The notes beneath the pieces are model-generated. The model was given only the letters and a program-made list of their open reading frames with translations, made no database searches and was not told where the DNA came from. Source: Watersipora subatra (Eukaryota > Bryozoa > Gymnolaemata > Cheilostomatida > Watersiporidae). Taken from it: DNA of 64,000 nt. The stretch covers positions 1,488,001 to 1,552,000 of the forward strand of contig NC_088708.1 in assembly GCF_963576615.1 (NCBI RefSeq). Reading direction: 5' to 3'. The first letter of the stretch is position 1. Every line of letters begins with the position of its first letter. Made by a program: the position numbers and the translations under genes. Below are positions 10,540 to 22,500 of this stretch, one piece after another.

Positions 10540-13500
10540 TGTCGCTGTCGAACTGCGTATATGAGCTTCAGGAGCCTGTCGAACTCAGAGAGTACAAGAG
10601 CTACTCAGATGTTAAGTTTTTTCACGTCACTATCCCAGATACGACGAGTTACCTCATCTGGTCTTTTACACTTTTTTCATCTACCGACAATCTCAACCGG
10701 TCATGTGACCTAGTTGATGCCACAGTGTATGCATCTCATTGGTAACAGCTGAATGTTGATTCTTTTGTTGTTTTGTGTGTAGAATTGTACAGACATTGAT
10801 GTGAGGTTGAGTGGTTAGGAGCAAGATTTTTTCTACTCCCTAACCCAGACCTCAAACCCAATGTAAAATTATCTGTCCATGTGCTATTAGGTATGCCGAG
10901 TTGTCTCCTCCACAATCAAGTAAAGCACAGAGGATAAATGCATACTATATGTGAGCTGTTCTATCGATGATTTGTATTTTGCTGTATATACTGGTATATA
11001 TGTATACAGTAGTCCTTCAACTATCGCGGCTTCATTGTAGTGCAGGTTTTTGGTGGCCTTTATTTAGATACATTCGTGTAGCGATACATTGTCAGCGTCC
11101 TCACTAACGCATGAATACAGAGTGCGCAGTGTATTTACATGAAGTTCCCCTGCCTACTAGCTGGTTAATGTCAGTGATAGAAATATAATTTTCTCCATGA
11201 ATAGCTCGAGACCACTTATTAACCCTTGAATACAATTTGATTACCAATAGCTTCACATAGACCTCAGTGCAGGACCTCAGTGCGCTTCATGCAATCATAT
11301 TTTACACATCACCATGACTGGATTATATTGCACGCTGGTAACAATATGTCCGGTGATTTTTATGAAAATCTTATATGATGTTCTATCATCTTAACTATTT
11401 CTGTAGATATATCCAGAATAATGGTCTTCCTGTTTTCTCTGTTGCCAACGAAACTTTTCCTGACAATTTCCTCGTGAACAGTTCATACTTGACTAAGGTA
11501 AGCTCTGCTTTAGATGTTTCATATAGTCTATATATATATTTGTCTCTCTCTCAAACATCTAACTAAGCCTCTTACCTACTCACTTCATGCCAGTCAATTT
11601 CAATTGTGCGTAAAGTAAGCTTTTTATATGGTATGTTAACATTTCCTAAGGTTATAAATTAACAAATCATACATAGAAACCTGGTTTCACAAAATGTTGA
11701 TGCATGAAGTTGGGGTTGCTGTGATTATCATGCATCATTATGTCTATCAACGCGTTATATAGATTAAGTGACTGTTGAATTTATAACTTTGACCGCATAG
11801 GTAAGCAGGGTTGTCTCCTCAATAATCAAGTAAGAGAGTGTAAATGTGTACATACTATATTTTAGCTGTCCTACGAATAGTTTTTACATTTTACTGTGTA
11901 TATATATATATACATTTTAAAGGAAAACTTGTCTGGAAAGTTGAATTTTTCTTAACTACAAATATGTTTCGCGATGCCGCTCGTCAGGTGTCTTTGTCGG
12001 AATAACTAACTACTCTACCCATATATATAAAGAATAGTTTAAAAGAATAGTTTGTTCTTATATTTCAGCTGCTGTCAATTTCATGATGTGGTTATGGCTC
12101 TCATCAGACTACTCTAAATAAGTCGTACTGTGGACAAAGTAACTGAGGGCTGCGTGTCAGCTGTTGACACATCAGTAAACCTTTTAGAGTTTGTTGAATC
12201 TTTCTGAGCCCCTCAATATGCATTTACTGTAAAAACAGTAAAATACAATGTAGAAAAACAGTTGTTATTGGTGGATTTAAACACTTTCAGAGCGCTTGCC
12301 TTGCAACCCCACTACAATTGTATGTTTATCTACATGCAAAAAGATTCTACTACACCCGGGTAAGTTTTTCTACTCGTAGGTGCAACTCTCGACAGAGCGC
12401 ATTGGCGATCGCGGGATAGATATATTCATCACCTCCCCATCGCCTGGCGTCTGGTTTGCTGCCGGTTACATAGAGCCATCGAATCGGCGTGTAAACATCA
12501 GACCTCAGGTAGTGTATAACATCAGACCTCAGGTAGTGTATAACATCAGACCTCAGGTAGTGTATAGCATCAGACCTCAGGTAGTGTATAACATCAGACC
12601 TCAGGTCATGTATAACCTCAGATTTCAGGTAGTGTATAACATCAGACTTCAGGTAGTGTATAACATCAGACCTTAGGTAGTGTATAACATTAGACCTCAG
12701 GTAGTGTATAACATCAGACCTCAGGTAGTGTATAACATCAGACCTCAGGTAGTGTATAACATCAGACCTCAGGTAGTGTATAACATCAGACCTCAGGTAG
12801 TGTATAACATCAGACCTCAGGAAGTGTACAACATCAGACCCTCAGGTGGTGTATAACATCAGACCTTAGGTAGTGTATAACATCGGACCTCAGGTCGTGT
12901 ATAACATCAGACCTCAGATAGTGTATAACATCAGACCTCAGGTAGTGTATAACATCAGACCTTAGGTAGTGTATAACATCAGACCTCAGGTGGTGTATAA
13001 CATCAGACCTCAGGTGGTGTGTAACATCAGACCTCAGGTAGTGTATAACTTCAGACCTCAGGTAGTATACAGCATCAACCTCAGGTAGTACACTATCTCT
13101 CGCATGTCCTTAAACATAAGTTAAGATGGAGTCATCTCCTGGGTAGACCGGAGAAAGGGAGATGGAGTCATCTCCTGGGTAGACCGGAGAAAGGGAGATG
13201 GAGTCATCTCCAGGGTAGACCGGAGAAAGGGTCAAGTAAAAATATAATGAACAATAATAAATGATTAGCAAACACTAGCCAAATTTGAGATCAGTCTTTT
13301 CCGCAGTTGAGCCACTCAAACAAGCTTCACTTGGTGACATATTTGTTACAGGGTACCTTTGTTATCTGCATCATTACTTACATGTCACTGTTAAAAAAAT
13401 CTTCAGAATTAATCATAACAGAGAAATGGCCCATCATAGCAGACCTGAGCTCTAGCGCATGTTCATTTTTACAACAAAATTCTTATCTTGGCAACATCGA

Positions 13501-16500
13501 ATATGTAATTTGCATTTACAAGATCTCAGTATTAACTGCTTATCAAGAGTTTTGGATAATTCTTTACTGAACGACTGTCAATATTAGTGATAGTTTCACT
13601 TTCTACATACAATAAGCAATTCTTATAAAGTATCGCATAATCATCGCTTGTATTCGTCAGTGGTTGCTCGTATACTCTATACTGTAGTATTTACCTGCTC
13701 ACCCGAGTCTCGACTGCACATTCTGTAACCCTCCTTAACGCCTCACTCTTTCGTCTGAGCTCATGATTATGCTATAACACCCTCTAGAAGTCGGTTGTTA
13801 GCTCATTGCTCCGCTTTGGTGTTTGAGACTTGGCAACGCTGCTTTGATGCATTTATTCTCATTATGCAGGGTTTTTCCCCGGCACCATGCACACACCACC
13901 TGAAGACAAGCATCATTCACAACAATGTTCGACAAGAATTACAGATCCCAGTAAGGCTCGGTGTTAGCCAGACCTTACAGATGGAAGGGTCAGGTGCTAT
14001 CATCAGGTGAGCCCATCTGGCTATTCTTCAGGTCTGTGTCAAGCTGGCGTGAGACCTTTTGGGCCTACTTATCTGTTAGAGACAGTATATATCATTATTT
14101 GAGCCTGTATACATTGCATCTGTTGTCATCAAGATGGTGTACATCTCCTATGACATGTAGATGATACAGACCTTTATTCATTACGAGGGTCATAAGTGTT
14201 GACATGACATACATTTACTACACGACATATCTTTGTAGATACTTCATACTCAAGCACACCTATAGGTATACGGTACAAGTGACAGACTGCAAAGTGTTGT
14301 CGGCTGCAAATTCCAGCTGCGCACTTTACTTGCATAGTAACGAGATCAGGTTACCCTCTAGCCAGAGTACCCACAGTATAGAATGTGATTGGTCGGCTAA
14401 TGACACAGGCTGTGTACTGGCAGTTAACAGGCCGACAGTGAACCACTGGCACTTTGTCTCTATATCGAACAGCAATGAGTCCTTCCTACTGCAGATGACT
14501 CTTATCATCGTGTCAGAAGGTACAATGATAGAAGATTTAATAGATACAATACATTCAAATCTTTATATACATAACTGATTACCTTATCACTCAAAGTTCC
14601 CAGCATACAGTCTACAATTCAAACAGTTGTTCACTCTCTGTTCCCTAGACCTATTAACTATAGTATAGTTAATATACTATAACATATTACCTATTTACCA
14701 CAAATTTACCAAACTGAGGGGTCCGGCTTATACGTGTGCACCTCTGATGATGATCATCATCAAACTTTATTGCATTAGTGAGTATAAAAGTGCCTCTATT
14801 TGCAGGTACAACTCTGATTGAAAGCGAATGAGATGACATGATGCTAACTTTATTTCAACAACTATAACTTGAACCATTATTAACTCTATTATTAACTCTA
14901 TAATTAACTCTATTATTAACTCTATAATTAACTCTATTATTAACTCTATTATTAACTATATTATTAGCTCTATTATTAACTCTATTATTAACTCTATTAT
15001 TAACTCTATTATTAACTCTATAATTAACTCTATTATTAACCCTATTATTAACTCTATAATTAACTCTATTATTAACTCTATAATTAACTCTATTATTAAC
15101 CCTATTATTAACTATATTATTAGCTCTATTATTAGCTCTATTATTAACTCTATTATTAACGTAAAACATAACAATAACAATTATCATTAACTCATTAACT
15201 ACTAAATAGATTCTTTTGTGGAGACAATTAAATATTCGGTGAACCAAATGTTTGATATCGGTTCATATAAGTTGTCATAACATTTAACATTGGCTCATAT
15301 AAGTTGTCATAACATTTGACATCGACTCATATAAGTTGTCATAACATTTAACATTGGCTCATATAAGTTGTCATAACATTTGACATCGGCTCATATAAGT
15401 TGTCATATCATTTGACATCGGCTCATATAAGTTGTCATAACATTTGACATCGGCTCATATAAGTTGTCATAACATTTGACATTGGCTCATATAAGTTGTC
15501 ACAACATTTGACATCGGCTCATATAAGTTGTCATAACATTTGACCAAATTACTTTGCATAAAATTTTCCATCTGATGCCATTGAAAGGCCACAAATACGT
15601 TTCAGAATGAGTTCTGACACTTTTTTATCCTCTTCATACTGCTGTGGTTGACAAGTTAAGCCTATTCCGAGTCAGACGAGTTACCACTATTACTATAGCT
15701 TTCGGCATTATTATTACTGTTAAAAATAAGCACTCATTGTCACTACTACTATTGCCCAATAAATGGTCATTAAAATTCCATTGATCTACAATTTGTGAAA
15801 CCTATGTTGTTGTAATGCGGCTGATCATCGCGAAGAGGACATAGCTACAAAACTTGTTTTGAAACTCGAAACTAAGGTCAGCATGAATTGCAACACGTTT
15901 TCTATTGGCTCAATGCAAACAGATGATTGTTTTCTTTCGATAAAGTGGGAGGCGCGATAGGCTGATTATACAACTACTCACCAATCAGAAACGTTCTGCA
16001 CTAAGCCTGCAAAAGCCCCCATTTCGGCAAACTTATGCTTTTCATTTTACTGATGTACGGCGTGTTACGATATATCGGGTCGGCTTATATGTGAATTCAT
16101 ATAAATTCCCTGAGTTCTGGGTTGTTTTCCTCGAGGCGGCTGATATGCGAGATAGGCTTATGCGCGAGGATATATGGTACATCTCCTCTGACTACCTGCT
16201 ATTGTATTGCAGGTTGTGGTGTAAACTATTTAGTGAATCAGTCGTGTGAGGTGGATGAGCTCTCGACGGATGAGGTCTCGAGCCGCCCATACACAGTAGA
16301 CTTTGTGCAGACCGGACCTCTTTTTATGAAGACTCTGCCTATCATACATGATGACATACCCTACCATGCTTCGTTTAACGTCGAAACTTACCAACACAGT
16401 GGCGGCACGCTCAACTACCGTCTTCAGCCTGTCCTAGTAAGGTTTGCTGAGTGATAGCGATTATATAAACTAATTGAGTGTTACTGATTAATAGCGACTC

Positions 16501-19500
16501 TATGAAGTTGGTTGATTGGTGGTATGACAAGTTTGTGTGGGTATCTGGTAGGTCTGGACGGTATCTACGAGAACATATTTGTTGCTAGAAAAAGAGTCGT
16601 GAACGTGTAATAATGCTTCAGTTGTAGAACTTGCCGTTTAATGTTTTTTAAATTCCACTTTATGCCTATAAAAATACTAGAAATTCCCTCGACATACAGC
16701 TCACGACCAAAGTGATATTGGAAAAAAGAAAGGGTACTGCTGGTTGAGAAATGCAATATTAGCAGTCAAATGGCACTGTAGTGCAATAGGAGAACTGCAA
16801 TGTTAGCTGCAATGTACTGGGTGATATTATGCACAACAAACAGCAATAATGAAAGGAAAAGATTTTATGTTTTATGAGAAATGCAATATTAGAAGTAAAA
16901 TGGTAAGCTGCTGTGTAATATATACAGTTTGAAAGTTGGTTGTGTTGAATGTAGAATGGTTTTGACAGCGATCTGTAACCAAAGTGAAGAAATGGGTCAT
17001 GATCACAGAAACCATGGTTAAGTCGGGTGTGTGAGATTTAGAGTTATCTACACTAGCAGGAGAAAATTCTCAGTTATTTTGCAAAAAAATTTGATTCGAG
17101 CTTAATTACAGCAGATTTAATGGTCAATAAACTGAATGCATGTTTACCATTAGTGCGAAAACATAGTTCTGAGAAAACTGGTGTTAGAGTTTGAGAAACA
17201 AAAACCAATGCACAATTTTGTTTACATTTCAAAACGTCATAGCAACAAATATCAAGTGGTTGGGATATATATCTAGATTTTTGTATTTACATGCAAAAGA
17301 TTATGCTGAATTTACAAATGTAAACAGATTTTAGTTGGTTGTCATAGAAATAGCTGTATATCTATAAAAAAAAGTGGAGGCCTATTTCTTAATTTTGCAG
17401 ATATTAAAAATGGCTTGGCAGTACCGCGATATTGGGCGCAGCCGTAGTATCATCAACAAAATCTTTAGAAAAATAATAACAGTAACATATTGCCCACTAT
17501 CGGTTTCTATATATTTCGATCTTGTAAATTCGAATGATAATTCTTATAATTAAATCTTATAATAATCTTATAAAATCGAATAATTATTCATATAATTAAA
17601 TATTGTAATAATCTTATAAGAATCGTTAGAAAAATATCATCGTCATTTCCTTTACTTTCACTGCTTTGGACATCTGTTGGAATACCAAAGTACTCATTAT
17701 AAATGTCCAAAATGTCAGAGTTAACTTTAAAATTGGCAAAAAAGAAACGATTACTTTTCAGTACTTCTACGTTAATTACAGAAACCTTTGGCAATTGGAT
17801 AATGCCCATAGACTGGTGAAATGTGCACATTTTCCTCGTGAAACGCGTATGACTTAATGGTTCTACTCTCTGTCGCACGGCTTTATCGGCGTTTCATTGG
17901 CCGGTCTTAATTTTGATTAAAAAAGGCTTGCCAGGTTTTGATGGCGATTTTAGGCCAAATTAATCTGTCTAGTTATGTATTATCCGATCAGATGGGTAAG
18001 TTTTAGGATATTGTCTACACTTTTCAAAGACTTGGTAATATATTTAAATAGGTTTACATGTGTTTTGTATCGTTATTATACTTAAACGACTCTAAACAAA
18101 AAACGGTTAAATTTGTTGATGAGATTTCGGTACAAGGGTTTGGGTACGGCGTTGATGAATAATTTTCGGAAGTTGTGTGCGCATGCATTTATCATAAAGC
18201 TCCCAAACACTCGTTTTGCTCATGTTTGGTCGTAGGATAATACTTTCGCAAATAAGAATATATATACATTTTAAATCATCTATTAAACATGTTGAGCCTC
18301 GGTTCATGTTTGGGAGATGTGCTAACTTGTGATTGGTCTGTACATCACACCGTTATATGTGCCATATAAAGCAAGCAGAAATTGTGTGCAAGACCCAGTC
18401 TGGTCCATTAAAGTCTGGCCTGGGCACGTGTTCTTATCGATAAACTAACTTTTAACAGCATGTGAATCTGTAACAGAAAACATTTTCAAGTCCAAAACAA
18501 TAACACTATGTGTAGATAGCCCAAAGCAGTATCACTATATGGAGCTAGCCCAATGGCCTAATGCCTGAAACTTTATTTGGGCAGTGTGTGTCTTGTTTTA
18601 TAATTTTTATTTTCAGTCAAGTTCTCATGGCTGTATGAAGCCCACAATTCATTCTGCAACTCATGTTGCTTGGTGTGACAGTCGCTCCAACTATGTTCTT
18701 CGTTGTACAGTTTTGAGCTCAAGACGGATTCTGTCTTTTCATATAGCTAGAGAATTCCAGTTCACACCATGTGATCTTGTACAGCTGCATCTCTCGAAAT
18801 CATTTTACAAATGATATCGGAGAGATCATGTCCTGCTCTGAGGGAAGTGCCTTGATTACAGAAGATTCCAAACAGTCGGAGTCGACGGCTTTTATTCCAT
18901 ATCCACAATCAGGTAGCATTCAAAATGAGGCAGTTAAGTTTGTAATGGAAGATATTAGCACTGTTTACAGTGGAAGTGTAGACCTAGTGCAACATTTTTT
19001 CGACATGGATCATGGACGGCAATCTTGAAGGTTGACTTGCAACAAAATTCACATTACAGTTATTTGGTATCAAAAGATTCACCATGTCTTACTCTGCTGT
19101 GTTGTAGGTGCAAAATATGTGGAAATGCAAATACAAGCTCTTAAAAGCTCAAAAACAAACAGTTGATTGCAGCCATCACGAAACCGCTGTAGATAGGAAT
19201 CAGTTTATTTCTCTGACATAGTCATTACATTTGGTTATTGTTTTGTCACATGATGTTCTCACGTAAATTGAAAGGCCAATAAAAGGATCAATATAAAACT
19301 TCTCGTAGCACTAGTTTATGACAAACACTTCGGGTTTTACCGAAGACCCCGTATGAAATATTGATGCTCGCTACTTTACAGTTTTGTTTCGGCTTGGTCT
19401 AATCGTCTAGTCGTAATCTGATCATGTGACCCATGCTTTGCGAATAATTTCTGCAGCATTTTTCGCTTATCACAGGTGACCAACAAGCTCATCATGTTTA

Positions 19501-22500
19501 TCAGACAATGATATGTACTCCTTCGAGCTAAGGTTAAAAAATTAAACGAATTTTTACGGTAGGTTTTGAGATATCAGTGCTGAAAGTGACAGCATTACAA
19601 TGACGATAAAATGGACGCGTTAGAACAAGTGACATGGTTTTATTGGATGCGTGAAGTATATTTGTGAAAATATTTCGACAAATGAGGTTGCGTGAAAGTG
19701 TAAACAGAAGCCATGTTGTACAATTACGTCCCATTTGAGCCGTTTTGAAAAGAAATTCTAATATACGCCGGTTTTGTGATAGCCGCAATTAACTGTTCGT
19801 TTTTGAGCTTTTAAGAGCTTGTCATCACATTTCCACATATTTTGCACCTACACCACAGCAGAGTAAGACTTGGGGAATCTTTTGATATCAAATAACTGAA
19901 ATGGGAATTTTTTGCAAGTCAACCTTTAAGTTTAATGGAATATGTTAGTACTTTTTACAGTGGAAATGTAGACCTAGTGCATCAAAAGGTGCATTTTTGT
20001 GCCATCTCGCCTGCTCAGTGCGATCTTAATATGGTCACTGTGCTTAAGAAGTCAACTAACTGGTCATTTTGCACATCGGCATCTCACACCTGCAAACTGG
20101 CCTTAGCTGCCAGGTACCTATTGACTGGCATTAGCTGTCCGGTACCCGTGGGCTGACACTAGCTGTCAGGTATCTATTGCCTAGCCCTAGATGTTAAATA
20201 TCTGTGAGCAACACTAACTGTCAGGTACCTGTTCATTGTTGTAGTTGCGCTGAATTTTATCTTTGAGCATCTGCTGCAATACATAATTGAACGCAATGCA
20301 TATGCATTGTGTTCAACCTAAAGCTTGAATGTATTGTATATATGCTATAGCATCTATATGTAATGTATATACATCTATAGCATCTATATGTAATGTATAT
20401 ACGCTATAGCATCTATATGTAATGTATATACGTCTATAGTATCTATATGTAATGTATATACGTCTATAGCATCTATATGTAATGTATATACGCTATAGCA
20501 TCTATATGTAATGTATATATGTCTATAGCATCTATATGTAATGTATATACGTCTATAGCATCTATATGTAATGTATATACGTCTATAGCATCTATATGTA
20601 ATGTATATACGTCTATAGCATCTATATGTAATGTATATACGTCTATAGCATCTATATGTAATGTATATACGTCTATAGCATCTATATGTAATGTATATAC
20701 GTCTATAGCATCTATATGTAATGTATATACGTCTATAGCATCTATATGTAATGTATATACGTCTATAGCATCTATATGTAATGTATATACGTCTATAGCA
20801 TCTATATGTAATGTATATACGTCTATAGCATTTATATGTAATGTATATACGATATAGCATCTATATGTAATGTATATACGTCTATAGCATCTATATGTAA
20901 TGTATATACGCTATAGCATCTATATGTAATGTATATACGCTATAGCATCTATATGTAATCTATATATGTCTATAGCATCTATATGTAATGTATATATGCT
21001 ATAGCATCTATATGTAATGTATATACGTCTATAGCATCTATATGTAGTCATTGGAATCTTAGGATAGGCTGTGATAGTTTAAATAAATTTCACAAAATCA
21101 GTATGGCAGCAGAAGATAAAATTAGCAGCTTTTATGCTTTTTGAAGTAATTTATATGAACTCCAGCTTGAGATTTTTTGACTCACCATAATGTGATCACA
21201 AAAATTTCAGTGAGTGACGGCCAAGTCATATTTACTAGTTCTTTGAGCAGAAGTAATAGACTACTGAATGTTTTTGTAGGGATCTGGTACCTGAGCATTG
21301 TGGCAGAGTGCTATAACTCCTCCATGGTTAAGGAGGCCAACAGAATAAACTGTACACGTATCATCCAAGCAACAATTATTCTCAACATTCGGCCATGCGT
21401 TAACAACATGTGTGGCCGGTATGGCGAGTGTTATATGTACTATCAGGGCATCGTGCATTGGTCTGCATGCAGGTGCAAAGCAGGTTGGTCTTACTGACAT
21501 TACTACCTATGGTTAGGTGCTCTGTAGTTTTCTGCTACCCGGTATTTCCATTCATTCTACTTCAGGTTTAGACATTTAATTAATTCATGTTTTTCTCAGT
21601 GAATTATTCATCATTGGTCGCTCAAGCTTTACTTGACCACACGTTACTCTCAGCTTGCCTGTATCTATTGAGTGCTATTTTCTCAGTAGTGAACTTCGTT
21701 TCTTGTTATGCGTTTCTCTCAGTGCATCTCATCACTGGCATGTGAGCAGTTTTTGCTAAGAATAAATCGTTTGTATTGCAGATAGGAATGAGAGGTTTTT
21801 CCTTGTCACCATTTATAAATGCCTGTCATTTCTGCAGGTTACAGAGGGTACGGATGCACTGATTCTTCTCAAGCTCTCAGCGATGGTATGCAACTCCTTG
21901 AGACGCTTCTGCTCACCCTCAGTAATGTCCTCTTTGCGGTGGCTGGTTTTTGGGCTATTTATCGGAAATGGTTTTCTGAGGCTTTAATATACTTCTTTGT
22001 TTTCTTCGCTTCATCAGTGAGTAAATATAGGTGTATTATTAGTAGGAGAAGACAATTCCTTTGACTGGTTGCCATATTTTTGCTCTTACAAAAAGTTTGG
22101 TAGCTTCCTATTGGGGCTCTCTGTTCATGCCACCTTTTAATTTATCATACGTCTGACAAAATAAATTAGTTCTAAGCATATTGACAGACCCATGCAGGTG
22201 TGCATATAATGTGGTAATGGCTCTTAAGTTTTTATGGCATATCGAAGTCCGTTTTGTACCTTCAAAGTTTTACAGTTCTTTAAAACTTTGAAAGTGACAC
22301 AATAGAAATAGTTAATAACTGTACTCAGCTAATATTTTTTACTCAAAGTAGTTCCTTGTTTAACTTGGTTTGATACTTTGGAGTATATAAAAACAGTTTA
22401 GCAAAAATCCTTAAGCAATTAATGTCACTCCACCCAAAGGAGAATGTCAAATAAAGGTGACATTTGTCTCACTTCGCCCGTAAAAGGGTTAAATTCATCT

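Noticed and set aside
10727..10745. Using the later donor G|GTAACA for TMEM8-like exon 1
   Set aside because: It would create a TGA stop at the junction; the GTATGC donor at 10727 yields the family motif VYIQNNG.
14855..15247. Asparagine-rich frame (VNNRVNNR)
   Set aside because: Product of the 12-base AT-rich array.
20384..20860. Repeat-protein-like frames (RIYITYRCY) on both strands
   Set aside because: By-product of a 30-base minisatellite inside an intron.
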